From the NCBI GenBank assembly GCA_021397835.1, contig JAJFZO010000747.1, positions 8,638,501-8,702,500 of the forward strand: 64,000 nucleotides of DNA, written 5' to 3'. The first letter of the stretch is position 1. Each line of letters opens with the position of its first letter. Below are positions 1 to 13,359 of the stretch, one piece after another. The notes under the pieces are model-generated. The model searched no databases and was not told the origin of the DNA. It saw nothing but the letters and a program-made list of their open reading frames with translations. A program made the translations under genes and the position numbers. This stretch comes from Moringa oleifera (lineage: Eukaryota; Streptophyta; Magnoliopsida; Brassicales; Moringaceae).

Positions 1-739
1 TCTATCTTCTAACATTGATATTATCACTAAAACTTAAATTTTCTATTTCAAATGTAAAAATTATAAATTCATCATACACAACCTAAAACTTACCAAAATC
101 TTTTTTTATTGAAATTGTATTCTCAATTTTCTAGAAATAACATCTCTAATTCGCGCAATTGCAGCCAGTTTATCAAAAAAAAATTAATGCTCCAAAAATA
201 CTCTAAAAGCAAATTCACATAATATAATCTATAACATTCCATAAAAGATAATAAAAAGAATTAATACATTGAATTTTTAGAACTCATAACATAAGAAAAA
301 ATTAAAAACTATATAATAATGATATTTAAGTTGATGATGCATATACTATTTTTGATAGTTTTTGGTGACATAACCCTAAATGCTCAAATGAAATTCATTA
401 CTTCCTAGGTTGTCCATGTAATATCCCTGTTACACTCACATAACATAATTATAGACACAAATGTAGTCATACATTCATATATGTTTAAAAATGTAAACTA
501 TACACTTGATACTTATTAAAAATTGATATGTATATGTTACATGAATTGTAAAAAGTTATTATTAATGTTTAAAAGTATGCTAAGTATGTTATGAATAGCT
601 TAAATTGTAGTAAGTAAACTGAGATTATATAAGGGCTAAAACATAGCAAGATATGATGAGAAGCTAAGTAAATGCATGAAACTAAATCATCTTGCAATTT
701 CACCTAAATATTTGATGGACCAAGAGACAAAAAAAATCT
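1..739. other. AT-rich flank with no recognised gene
   Basis: I see no coding stretch, RNA gene or clear repeat here. It is AT-rich intergenic sequence ending at the CATTACAAGAAA motif that I take as the left end of a large CACTA element. Confidence 0.6.
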
Positions 740-1059
740 CATTACAAGAAATTTAGTCTTTTCCAATGAAAATTTTCCATGGGAGTCTGAAAATTTTTCG
801 TGAGAATTTAAAATTCTAACAACAATTCTTGTGGACAAAGTCTCTTAAGAATCTTATTCGTACGAAGGTTAAATTTCTCACGAATGTAAATTTCGCAACA
901 ATTTTTCTCATGAATTTTCTAAGGAATTTTTGTTGCAAATATTTAATATTATTATATTTACAATTTTTTTAAATTAATTAATAAACATAATAATTATCAC
1001 AAAAATATTTTCATAAGAAAATATTCATTTTTATATAGATATTAAATCGTGATAATTTT

Positions 1060-1440
1060 CGTAAAATTGATATTCTTTGTAATATGCATGAATTGATACG
1101 AAAAAAATTTTCTGGCAAATATTTTAGTTGCCACGGAAGCATTTCCATGGCAATTGTTTAAGTTACCATAAAAATGTTTCCACGGTAACTATTTGATTTG
1201 CCACGGATACATTTCTATGGCATGTCACTTTTTTTCCATGAAAAACTTTTCGTCGCAATTATTTTAATTACCACGGATTCTTTTTTGTGGCAAATGTTTT
1301 GGTTGCCACAGAAAAGATTTTTATAGGAGTAGTTGAGAATTTCCACGAACATATTTCTGTAATAATATTGAGGTTACTATTAGCACTTACTATAGATAGA
1401 ATTCTGTGGCAAATATAAATAATTGTCACGAACATTTTTT
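1060..1440. repeat. Left subterminal repeats of the large CACTA element
   Basis: This is a cluster of short direct and inverted copies of TTGCCACGGA and TCCATGGCAA-like motifs, spaced 20-50 bases apart (for example near 1,131, 1,148, 1,198 and 1,271). In CACTA elements such arrays are the binding sites of the second (TnpA-like) protein. The matching array of the other end lies at 14,330-15,040. Confidence 0.75.
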
Positions 1441-1849
1441 CTGGGAAATTCTTATGTAATTATTAAAAAGTTATTTAAAAATTATGAAATTATTTTTAAT
1501 TAATTATTTAATATATTAATTAATTTTTAATTTATTGAATTATTAAATCAATGAATTTTATTTTATTTTATTTATTAAATAGATCAATTAATTTTTAATT
1601 AATATATAATTAATTAAATACATAAATATTAATAAATATATATTTTTCTAAATTAATTAAATGAATAACAATATATTTTTATAAAAAATAAATTAATAAA
1701 ATAAACAAAAGCATATAAAAGTTACATTAACTAAAGTATCATATTAATATTAAACACACAATATGCGTACATAAAATGTTCAATCCATAAATCAAATGAA
1801 AATTAATTAAAAATCTAATCATTCTTCATGAGGTCACCACCATCACCAT

Positions 1850-4377
1850 CATCATCGCCATCATCATCAATTAAACTAAAAGGAGCGCCCTATTGACCTT
1901 AAGTAACTTGTAATGAACTCATTTGTTTAACAAATCGATTGAGAAGCTTCTTCGTTGAAGTTATTTCTTTTTTGAATTATTTTATCTTTGATCTCTTATT
2001 TCCATCTAGCTTTGCATCTCTTCTCTTAAATCTCTTTGTTGAATCTCCATCATATCATGTTCGTTTTGTAGTTTTTTTCCCTCGCAACATGTTCTCTTTG
2101 CAATCAATCTTCCATCTTTACACATTCTCTTTCTAACAGTTCTTCCATCTCTACACATTCCCTATCTAATTGTTGTTGCATATCTTGAAAACAGAACATC
2201 ATCTGTTGCATCGTGACACTAGATGGGGCATGTGAAGATTGGGAACCAGAGCTTTATGATTCATAAAAGGCTGCCTTTGATCCAAGCCCAAATGCCCTAC
2301 CATCTTATTCTTTCCACCTGTAGTTTGAAAAAAAAGGGGTGAAATCATCAACAGATGATCCTAAAGCAAGGGTATTCTTTCTCAATTTCTCATAAACAGT
2401 TTGCACATAATTGATAAAATAAAAGAAATAAAAATTATATTAAAACAAGATAAAGAAACTCTTATGAATCAATAAAAACCACACTATAGAAATGGTAAAT
2501 TAATTAACCTAAATGTATTGAAATATTTGAAAGAATTCAAGGTAAAAAACTAATAACAAAAAGTAAATGAATTCAAATATAAAAATTATAAAAGAAAAGG
2601 TAAAAGAAAATTTAACTCAAATACTTAGCATATGGTTATACCACTTAATGAGGCAGTAGTACATATCATATTAAACACCATTACATACAACTAATGATAA
2701 ATTCACATTATATTCATAAAATAAAGTGAGATTGGTACAAAACTAATTTGGTCGAATTTAAGAAAAGGATGATCTATAGAATTGACGCCTATGGACAACA
2801 AAATAATAGAATTGTGTTATCTTGATAATAAGGTATTATTCAAGAAAACATAAGAATCAAACTAACAAGAAAATGCAACAAAAAAAGTGATGTATATCGT
2901 ACTGACAACAAAAAAAATGTAAACATTCAATTCTAATAAGCAACAAAAAATGCCTTAACTTTCAACAATAAAATAAATTTGACTTATCCACAATAGCATA
3001 ACACACAAAAATAACCAGATACAAAATAAAAGATAAATATAAGATAGGTCTATGTCAAATAATCAAAACATAATATCAAGACATAGAACCTCCATGCAAA
3101 AGCCAAAATCTACTATTGTATTATTTGTAACCAACCAAAACCTCAATAAAAACAAAAACCATTAATTAATTTATTCTATTCAACAATTGAAGATAAATAC
3201 ATTCTATTCTAAATACTCACATAAATATGTGCAGTTGTCTTTATGGCCCATGTATCGGTTTCTTCATTATGATTCAACTTTTAAAACAACTCTGGCATAT
3301 TAGGATCCCTCCCAAGTCTCTAGGCTAATAGATAACGAATAAGAAATAAAAATCTATCATTTGTAACTAAATATATGATAAGTACATAAAAATAATTAAT
3401 TGAATTGAAAACTTCCCATCTGTCTTCTATGTTCCAAAATGAAAATAAATCCTCTTCGATGCATAATAGCTTTACTAAGAGATTAATTGTTTCTATTCCT
3501 CTATGATATAGCTTGAAAGGTTAAGTCCATTATCCATTTAGCAAACATTACTTCTTGACTAGATGGCTACATCCACATTCCCTTTGACTTCTTCATTCGG
3601 ATCGATGCAAGACTCGATCAAAAGACCTCTATAGATTTAGACTCAGAGATCTGTCTAATTACACCACCCATAAGCGGATCCTACCTATATATTTTTTGTA
3701 ATAATATTGACTTTAAATTAATTAGTTAAGCATGCAAACTAACTGCAAATATGAAAAAAAATAATATATGTAAATTAAACAATATGTTATATACATCATC
3801 TAAAATTTGACCGACCATAGGTAGTGAAACTCAGCTGGAATTTCACGCCATCTAGCCCATGGCTGATGAAACTGTGACTCGATGATTCTAAAAATAAAAA
3901 AAAGTAATCCTAGATGTCGGCAATGACCTGTAAAAAATAAATGAAAACATAAAATGTACCATTAAAAAATTAAAATAAAATAGATAAATTATCATATTCT
4001 TTCCCCATGAGCTGAATGTACGGCCTCATACTCTTTCTTATAGGCTGAATGTATAGCCTACTATCTTTTACTGCACACTCAAACTCAGTCGATGGTGTGT
4101 GAGCTATAATATCTCGAGGTGATGGTGTATGCTTCGATAATGATGATCGAGGCGATGGTGCATGACATGTAGGTGATGATGTATAAGCTGGAGGTGATGA
4201 AGCATTATTCAAGGAAGACATTTTATTACCTCGGACAAATGGTGCTTCAGTTGAAGGTGATTGTGTCTAAGTGAAAGATGATGGCACCTAGGCTATAGAA
4301 GACATGTCCAACATGTAAAACCATCCACCTCTGCCTTTAACACCACGAGCACCATGTGTCCTTCTCTTTGACATCTG
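1850..4377 (-). pseudogene. CACTA second gene, PF03004-like (TnpA-type), decayed
   Basis: On the minus strand this lies just 3' of TNP2, the usual place for the second CACTA gene (Plant transposase, Ptta/En/Spm family, PF03004-like). The N-terminus may begin at about 4,377 with a basic start (MSKRRTHGARG), followed by a Ser/Pro-rich stretch at 3,970-4,221. At about 3,800-3,880 the frame reads FHQPWARWREIPAELHYLW, typical of the tryptophan-rich family core. Near 2,300 there is GHLGLGSKAAFYES-like sequence, followed at 1,950-2,230 by a glutamine- and glutamate-rich coiled-coil tail (MQQMMFCFQDMQQQLDRE). A CAT-rich stretch at 1,838-1,870 gives an acidic end. Several stops and shifts and probable introns make it a pseudogene. 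In the family this protein binds subterminal repeats; that role is inferred here. Confidence 0.65.
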
Positions 4378-4469
4378 TGAATAATGAAGAAAGTATATGT
4401 AATGAAACAACTAAAAGATTGGCATAAAATCTAATTTGTATTGCATGCAATCATAAACCTTAATAATCA

Positions 4470-7400
4470 ATTACTGTTAATAGCGTCATTCATAGAAGTA
4501 TCATCTTCACTATCAAACTTCTTACTGTCAAATGATACTTCTTTACCTTCATCTACATCTACCAATTGAACTAAATCTTCCTCAACTTGAATCTCTTCAC
4601 CTTAATCATTTACATCTCTTAAATTATTTACAATTTGATCATCAAAAGAGATCATAGTCAGTTATTGCATCATATCATCTTGGAATGGATCATCCAGTGA
4701 TTTAATTTGGTTTCTCGCTTTAGTTTTGATGACCACACGCCAATCTTTCTTTTATGGAGTGGCATTAGGATATGGTGCAAAATATGCATGTTCTATTTGA
4801 TATGCAAAAAAGAATGTATCTTTCTCCTTGTATCTTTTATTAGTTTTAACCTCAATGGTTCCATACTTGGGGCAGATCCTTGTACCCATGCTAAGAAGCT
4901 CAAATAATCTACAATTAAAGTGTGTTAATTATTTCACAGGTATACTAAGATACTTAATCTATATAATTTCTTCTATGATTCCGTGATACATATAGTTCAT
5001 ACTTGTTAAAGCTACTCCAGAGTTATTTGCATTTCAATTAACAGCCTAAGTAGAATTATGAAAACAATAACCATTAACATAGTGAATTGGATAAGTGTTA
5101 ACCTTATTTATTGATCTTCATACCAAATCATGCAAAAAAGTATTAGTCACCACGTTCAAGATTATGCACCTAATAATATATCGACAAAAACAAATCTTTG
5201 TCAATATAAAAGCTATTAAATGTTGCATTATTTTATAATTCTAAAGAGAAGACCATGAAAATTACTTACATTTAATCCTTGAACCAAAAAACGAAGTCTA
5301 GTTGTATACGTTTAGTTACATCGACTTGTGTAAATGTGGTAAGGATGTTGTTAATATCTGAATGTATGTTTTGCAAGCATATAATATCATAAGTGTCAAA
5401 TTGTACGTAATACAATTCAAGAAAAATTACTAGTATACGCAGCAAAACTTATTGCACAAAGGGTTCAACTTCAAGATAATTAATAACCACTTATTTACTT
5501 ATCTCGAACGCTTCCTCTTGTCGAGTTAATGAGACTTACATAACCCTTCACTTTGGTTAAGATAATTACAGATAGAGAGTTATGGAATATTAGATGACTC
5601 TCCACCATTGCCATTTCATGGCACTCTTGAACTTTTAGCTTGGAATGTGCCTCAAAGTAGTGACAACAGAAAGTTGATGTCTTTTCGAACATGTAAGCCC
5701 CACAGTTCCACATGAGCTTTGTTTTTAACCTTTTTTTAGATTGTGTAAAAATCTGCAAAATAATATTTTAACAGCATTAGGATGGTCATATAAGTTCAAT
5801 ATATTTACATTATCCAAAATTTTACCCATGCAATTTATACCTTTCAAATGGATACGTTCATCTGTATTGTACTGGTCCTCCAACTCGCGCTTCATGCACT
5901 AAGTGCACAGGCAAGTTCCATGACATGGTTGGAATTGGAAACTATACCAATAGTAGCTCATCATCGGGAATCAATGAGTTTTTCAACACCCGAAGGTAGC
6001 CACACAAGCCTAAGAGAGAGTGTAGGGGGTGTTGGTTCCTTCATTATTTTAGCAAAAGTTCCTGTGGCTTGAGTTGAAAAATCTGGGAGGAAATATCTTC
6101 TGTAACTTGCATAAAATTATGATAATATTGTTTTCCATCATGTTTAACTTATTCTTTTCCAATATTGGCAAAAATAAGTAAAGAATAGAATTAATCCAAT
6201 GATAGCTTCCTAGATAGGCATGGGCAAGCAACTATATGCAATTGGCAATAATCTCTCCATCACCATAAGACAATCATGGCTTTTCATATGTTTTGATGTG
6301 CATGTTCAAATATCAACACATTTACCTAAGTTAGATGCATATCCAATAGGTAGTTTCAACTTTTTCATCCACAACCTTGTTTTAGTCCATATCTAATATA
6401 TATTAAGCTTTTGGTTTGATGAAACTTTCGTTACCTCTATCTTCAAGGTGCAAGTCATTTTAACAACATTGTGAAGGTAGATCCGACCTTGCCTTGACAT
6501 TATCCTTAGCTTTTCCTTTGATATCCATCACTGTATTAAATACATTCTTAAACACATTCGCTTCGGTATGAATGACATCTATATTATAAGGTTTAATAAA
6601 TCACGTTAATATTGTGAATTCTAAAAGACGTTGCTTTAGTAAGGTTTTGTAACTCCCTATAGCCAAGTGTTTGTTGTTGCCTCTTGTGTCAGTTATCTTT
6701 GGAAACTACATAACTACCTTATACACTTCTGCACCAAAGAGTATCCTTGGTGGTTCACATAATTCACTTTGATCCTTGATAAAATTCATCTTATTTCGTC
6801 TAAATGAATGGTCCATTTAGGAGAAATTGTTGATGACAATCAAAGTAACATATCTTTCTACCATGTTTTAAGTAAAAAGCTTTTCATGATCCCATGCAAA
6901 CTAGATAACCTAATCAACCTACTATTTGCTAACTTGATAACATGCCATATGCAGGAAAGTCATTGATAGTTCACAACAGTGCAACTTTCATACAAAAATT
7001 CTACTTCAATAAGATATCATAAGTTTTTACATTAGAATCCCATCACAGTTTTAGATCTTCAATCAATGGTTGTAAGAACACATATATTGGGATCTTTAGA
7101 TTGTTTGGACCAAAGATTATCACTATTAAAAATACATACTCTCCGTTAATTTTGAAAACGACCCTGACCATAAAATTTAAATTTTTGGTCTGCAGCACTA
7201 TTGTCATAACATAAGGTGCAGCCAGCAAGACAACAATCAATTTTCTTATAACCACATCCAAGCTGAGAGACTAATTTTTTAGTTTGATAGAAGTTATTAA
7301 GTATTTTATTAGTTACTGGTAACACTTTTTAAACAGAGTGATTAATTCATCGTTGCATGCCACAATAATATTATAATCATATTTGGTACTCAAAAGTCTC

Positions 7401-7860
7401 ACATAAATCAATAAAACTGAGTGACTTTGACATCCATCCCATAAGGGCGATTAGGCAGCAGTTAATATATCATAGAACTTAGATGACTCTAAATTAGGTA
7501 ATTTTGGTTCCACATTTGAAATAAATGATGGGCTAGCTACATCCATGACCATTTCATAATTATTAACATCCTCATGAACTAAAGTAGGTTCACAATGACT
7601 TGCAACGAATGTAGCAAGAGCCTCACCATGGTTATGCCAATGGTAATAGCGATTAAATTGAAAACCTTTTCTATACAAATATAACTTTATTGTATCCGGC
7701 ACATAAAAGCACAAACACTTGGATTTCGCATAAGGACACGTAATCAACCGATCTGCTTGGTACACAGGTAGCTGACATGCAAATCATACAAATTCTTCAA
7801 TCCCCCACATAAATTATGGCGATGAATCATTCGTCGAAGTTCTCATATTGTACATCTAAT
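4470..7860 (-). pseudogene. TNP2-type CACTA transposase, decayed
   Basis: All domains of a TNP2 protein can be read in order on the minus strand. The transposase-associated domain is at 7,450-7,800 (WGIEEFV, CPYAKSKC, YLYRKGF, HWHNHGE). The transposase_21 core covers about 6,440-7,350, with VFLQPLIEDLKL at 7,043-7,090 and MDIKGKAKDN near 6,520. PIGYASNLSKCVD and MKSHDC lie near 6,270-6,350, and DUF4218 at 5,500-6,230 (ILCKLQKIFPP, then FEKTSTFCCHYF). DUF4216 runs from about 4,700 to 5,350, ending in an acidic tail near 4,480-4,640. Stops and shifts interrupt every domain. The ancestral protein would cut and join the element ends. Its neighbour downstream on the same strand is the PF03004-like gene. 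Confidence 0.85.
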
Positions 7861-7869
7861 GATGATGCT

Positions 7870-8900
7870 TTAGAATTTCTATCTGTTAGAACAATGAAAG
7901 AAACCTTATGATCCCATTCTTAATACACTATTGACATAAGTAATATATCATATATCCTTTTTTTTTTCAAAAAGATGATAGTACTTAGATAAGATGAACA
8001 TATATGCCTTCTATCCCATTCTTAAATAAGCTTTTCACTAGAATAAGTTTATGCAAGTAACTGGTTCGAAATAATTTCGACAGCATCTCACCATGGTTCT
8101 CTCAGTGCATGAAATAGACGACCGTTGCAACGTAAATATGCACCCAGAAAACAAGTTGAGAGAAAATTTAAATTAACTAATTATTTATATAAACTTGCCT
8201 ATTCTAAGGATAACACATCTTTAAAAATAGTACTAATCAGTAGTTATTCACAAGTTAACTAGATAGAGTTAACTCCTGAATTGGTTTATAAGGTAGTATA
8301 GAGAAGTGAAATGAAAATTTTAATGCAAGAAAAACTAGCATGCCTAATTGAATGAACCGATTATGATTCTGAAGCACTACTTGAATTTTATAGGTTGATT
8401 AGTCAAAAGTCAACTTTTCTAAGGAAATTATTATCTTACATTAGACATATTATAAACTACATTAAGTAATAAAATCAAATTAAGCGAACACTTATGCTAA
8501 CTACAACATAGAAATCATGTGACGTTAAAAAAATCTAAAAATGTAAATTAAAAGTCAAATATCATACAATTTAATTTAGTTAACGTACTTCAATATTGTA
8601 ACTAGCATACTAATCATCAAGCTTCTAATTATGAAAATGAATTGATAACAATTTCTACATTACTAATGTTACTTGCCAAACCACTTCAATTGAAATGGAT
8701 TATAAAATATTTATACTAATAAAATAGTATCAAGATAATTTAAGAAATTAGGTTAAAGAAATGGTTAGTAAATCCTTACCAAGACATAGACCACAAGAAC
8801 AGGTGATATGTTACCATAGACTTCTTCATTTTCAAGATGCAATGAATGATTGCATGTGGCCTACACTAAAAAGGAGAAACCAACTAAACTCTTAGTAATA
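7870..8900. other. AT-rich interior with no recognised gene
   Basis: This is sequence upstream of the TNP2 relic, inside the CACTA element. I see no domain-like reading frame. It probably corresponds to the 5' leader and intron region of TNP2, but no splice site can be fixed. Confidence 0.5.
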
Positions 8901-8907
8901 AAATCTT

Positions 8908-8911
8908 TATA

Positions 8912-8943
<32 letters not shown>
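8908..8943. repeat. (TA)n(ATA)n microsatellite
   Basis: A TA-dinucleotide run passes directly into an AAT/ATA trinucleotide run. It sits at the left edge of the tandem array that starts at 8,945. Confidence 0.95.
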
Positions 8944-8944
8944 A

Positions 8945-10000
8945 ACTAATTAATATTTATGATAAATAACAATGATTATTTTTTAAAATTTAAACAATCT
9001 ATCCTCATTTCATAAATTGATGGAAAAAAGTGAATAAAATATTTAATTTCAGGTCATTTTTGTAATTTCAAAAAACTGAATAAAAATTACAATAAAATAA
9101 TATTAAATTGAGTAATTAAATAAAATTACATATACATAATTAATTAATAAAATAATAATAAACTAATTAATATTTATGATAAATAACAATGATTATTTTT
9201 TTTAATTTAAACAATCTATCCTCGTTCATAAGTTCATGGAAAAAAATGAATAAAGCATTCAATTTCATGTGATTTTTATTCCTTTGACAAGTTTAATAAA
9301 AATTATAATATAATATTATTAAATTAATAAATAAAATAAATTACATATGTAAATAATTAATAAAAAATATATAACTAATTAATATTTATAATAAATAACA
9401 TTGATTATTTTTTTGTTAATTTTAAAAATCTATCCTCATTTTATAAATTGATATAAAAAAGTGAAGAAAGCATTTAACTTCATGTGATTTTATTACTTTG
9501 ACAAAGTGAATAAAAATTATAATAAAATATTATTAAATTAATTAATAAAGTAAAATTACATATATATATAAATAATAAAACTAATTAATATTTATAATAA
9601 ACAATGATGATTATTTTTTTCCTAATTTAAAAAATCTATCCTCATTTTGTAAATTGATATCAACAAGTGAATAAGGCATTTAATTTCATGTAATTTTTAT
9701 TACTTCAAAATAATTAAATATAATTCATAATAAAATATTATTAAACAAAAAAATTTGATATTATTTAATTTAATATTATTTTTAAATAAATAAGATGTTG
9801 GTAGTGAAATTCTCTCGTAATCTATCATGAATAAGTCCCTTGGTTAATATTTATAGAAATAACAATGACTATTGTTTTGTAATTTCAGTAATCTTTCCTC
9901 ATTTGATCAATCGTAAAAAGTATCATTAAAACATTAATTTCATGTGATTTAAATTATTTTGAAATATTAATTAAATATGTCAAATAAATAATTTTAAATT
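8945..10000. repeat. AT-rich tandem array, units of about 210 bp
   Basis: The phrase ACTAATTAATATTTAT recurs at 8,945, 9,162, 9,374 and 9,580, and a weaker copy (GGTTAATATTTATAG) at about 9,842. The spacings are 217, 212, 206 and 262 bases. Each unit continues with AACAATGATTATTTTTT, then ATCTATCCTC, then a GAATAAAGCATTTAATTTCATG-like block, and ends with ATTATTAAATTAA. The units differ by many substitutions, so the array is old. There is no coding sense in it. It lies between TNP2 and the promoter-like region of the CACTA element. Confidence 0.85.
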
Positions 10001-12780
10001 AAATGATCTAAATTACTTTATTTTTCATTAAATTGATTTTATTTTGAAATAAAAAAGAAGTTGACAATGAAATTTTGTAAAAAAAGAGTGATTAAAAATT
10101 AATATTTTATTTCATTTATATTGTTTGTAAAAATTAATTAAATAATAAAAAAATTAATTTTAGATTAATCAATTAAATTAAATTTATTTTATTAAATTTC
10201 AGTAAAACAATTACCCTTCATTTTTCTAGTCAAACATCATTATATTAGTCGATAATCATATATATACTATAACTAAAATAAAAATATTACAGCTTAAGAA
10301 TGAAATTAATTATTTAAGTGAGTCATATGAAAAATATCAATTTCATTTACTATGTGAAATCAAATACATGGATGTATGATTATCAAACATGTCAAAATAT
10401 GCCAACTAAAGTAATTGTGCCAGTCTCAAACATATAAAATAATAGCCACATATTAATTTTAATCAAACTTAATAAAACCATAATGCAAAAAAGAATAATG
10501 ATAGCCATATAAGTGGCAATACTGAAATTTTGAATAATTATTATCCATCAACAATTTTGTCAGCTCAAAATTTCATTTTTTCAATATTTATCCAACAAAT
10601 ATGCAACTTCAAAAACCCTTAAAGTATCAAACAGTACTTAAAAAAATCAAAAAATTATGGCACTAGTTAATAAATGTGAGGAATGAATTAAAGTATGCTT
10701 TCTAGAAAAAAATATTCAGTTTTAACTTAACAAACAACATGAACTAAAGGAAGTTAATAACATTTAGGTTAACTTCAATCAAGCAAATGACAAAGAGAAG
10801 AAAAATTCAAATATACTGAAAAATGTGACCTCAAAACATTACAAATCAAACAAGTCCTTTCTCATGCGGTTATGCCAAATATATCGTAACTTTATCCTAC
10901 AAAGCAAGAAGTAACTCTTACCTTAATAATTTATTATAAACAAACAAAACTTCATTAATAATAACCGCATTAAGGAAAACATTAAAATTATAGACTTAAA
11001 GGACTAACTTAATTTTTTTTCTTTGACCTTCATTATTAGTCGAATACAAACTAAATTATTATAAGATCAAAACACGTAGAATTATAAAACTGTGCATATT
11101 TTGCTAGTGAGTCACTAAAAAATATCCATCATTACTAAGTATGAATAACTAATTAGAAATAGATTGATGTGTGCTTGCAGTCTAACAATAAGCTTTTACA
11201 TGCAAACATGAAAACTTGAAGTACTAAACTGATTTCACTGCATCAACAATCCAAAACTTCATTATAGCTAATATACCTATAACTTTGAAAAATAAACTAA
11301 CTTAATAAATATTTAATAATTATTAATAAAATAAAAATACTAATATTATTTGTTGAATATGTGTGTGTGTGTGTTAAGTAAAAATTAAACAAAAATACTA
11401 CAACAAGACTAAAATCAAAAGTTTGCCTTCCAAATTTCTTTTTAAATGAAATCAAGTTTACTTGAGAATCCAACCTCATAAATCTAAATTATTTACCAGG
11501 TTAGATTTGCACCACTAAAGTGGTAAAGTACTTCACTCCTAAAACACCAATGTTATGTATAAAATTAAGAATGCGAAACCAAATTACAATTATGATCAAA
11601 ATCAAACTATTAGGAGACAAAATGTAACCAACAAAGCAACCGAGAATTATTTATCACTGCTAATTTAAATCATACAATTAGTGCCAAACAAAAAACTTCA
11701 ATTTCATCAATGCTATACGAATGTCACATTCTTTCAAACACATCACGTTAATTTTCTTCCTTGTTATTCTTGTTAACATGTACGACAATAGTAAATAGTG
11801 GATTCAAGGTTTATATTCATTCTTAAAAATATCTAATGCAGATGATCATTTAGAATGTTGTAATAATAAGCCACAATCTTAAACCATTACATACTACATT
11901 GGGGTTACTAAAAGGAGTAGCAAAATTAATGCACAAAAGAAAAATAAAAAGTCTTATATTCTTGCCTCTTAAGAGGCCAATGTAACCTTTCTTGATCAAA
12001 TTATAAGCACCTTATTAAGGACTTAACCCCACTAGCTTGAAGAATCAGCTCTTCTGCATCTTGCTTCAGTGCCTCTCTCTAAATCACATTATAGACATAA
12101 AAAATTAGCATAAAAATGAAAAGAATATGAACCATAAGATTTAAAAGCAATTTTCTTTCATATTTTCTTAGGAAAATTAAAAAAAGAGGCTTTATGATAT
12201 TTTTATTTTTTATCTTATTTTAGAAAAAGTGCTGATTGAGAAACTTACTTCGAGATATTTCAACTTAAAGTAGGTTCTCCAAAAGCCATAAGAATCACTT
12301 CCTTGAAGCATTGAACAATAATTTCAACAAAGAAAAAGCATTAAAATGCTTAAACAAAAAATTAAACGAGAATTAACTCTTTCATTGCATCAACAACAAA
12401 ATCAACTTTTATATCACCAACAATTCTTAATAGTAGAAAGTATCATGATCAAACCAATAAATCTAGACATTCTACTAAATCTAATAATCCAAGATAAATT
12501 TTTTGTTTTTTCTTGTAAAACCCCAACTCCAATTTACAAGCCCACACCAATACCTCTATAACCATTATTGCATTCATATTGATTAAAAAAAAATCATGTG
12601 AAACTTTGCATTGATAACTAAGACCTAAACCATATCATATTGCAATTTCTTTATTTCATAGCAAACTAATGATTGTGTGATGAAATTAATGTCAAATATA
12701 TTCAAGATTATCCAAATATTTTAAGCTATGGTAAGGAGAAATGCAAGACCTGAGTGCTTAACTTTGATCAAGCTTGTTAT
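10000..12780. other. AT-rich interior of the CACTA element, unassigned
   Basis: I recognise no gene here. A GT microsatellite is at 11,357-11,375. A short minus-strand run near 12,000-12,060 (EALKQDAEELILQASG) reads like a coding exon but matches no family I can name. If it is a leader or captured exon, the sequence does not show which. Confidence 0.4.
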
Positions 12781-12793
12781 GAAAGCAAAATCT

Positions 12794-13275
12794 TTTGCCA
12801 AATGCTTGGATTTAAGCTTCATGTGAGGATCACAAATAGAGATTAAGCTTGATAGAAGAGCCTTCATAAGGCTTACAAGATTCAACCTCACTATGCTTCT
12901 CGAAATCATAGTTTTAACAATATATAATGAAGAGATAACTAAGCATTTAGAGAGAAAAGTAGATATAAAAAAAAAGATAAAAGATTGATTATAGACAGAA
13001 AAGAGGTAAAGTCAAAGTTTCTCGTAATGATAAAATTAAAACTTCCTGTAAGGGTAAAGTCAAAGCTTCACCTTGCAAAAAGCATTTGGTTTGCCAAAAT
13101 GCTTAGATTCGAGCTTCACATTTAGACCAAACTTCATAGAAAATCGTTCATAGCACTTGTAAGTTTCAACCACGCGATACTTCCTGAAATCAAAATTTTA
13201 ACGATGTATAGTTGAAGAGGGAAGTAAGTATTTAGAGAAAAAATTATAGTAAAAAGTAGATTGAGGAGAGATTGA
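12794..13275 (-). repeat. Imperfect direct duplication (two copies, 296-bp offset)
   Basis: The block beginning TTTGCCAAATGCTTGGATTT at 12,794 recurs at 13,090 as TTTGCCAAAATGCTTAGATT. The two copies stay alignable for about 180 bases, through the GAAGAGATAACTAAGCATTT / GAAGAGGGAAGTAAGTATTT segments. Divergence is substantial. Copy two lies directly downstream (on the minus strand) of a TATA box and holds an ATTTCAG acceptor-like site at about 13,190, so the duplication covers what looks like a transcript leader. Confidence 0.7.
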
Positions 13276-13346
13276 TGAAATATTATAGAGAAAAGAGAGA
13301 GGGAAGAAGAAGTATGCAACAACAAGTGTTAGAGATTTAGGTACAA

Positions 13347-13356
13347 TTTATTTATA
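13347..13356 (-). promoter_or_regulatory. TATA box of a minus-strand promoter
   Basis: The minus strand reads GTATAAATAAA, a strong plant TATA box. It is followed downstream by a CT-rich leader (13,260-13,325), which is common in plant 5' untranslated regions. It faces the duplicated leader and, farther on, the TNP2 gene, so it may be the old promoter of the CACTA transcript. That assignment is inference. Confidence 0.45.
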
Positions 13357-13359
13357 CGC

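Noticed and set aside
1939..2136. Plus-strand hydrophobic open frame
   Set aside because: It is antisense to the coiled-coil tail of the PF03004-like gene; AT-rich antisense sequence easily gives Phe/Leu-rich frames.
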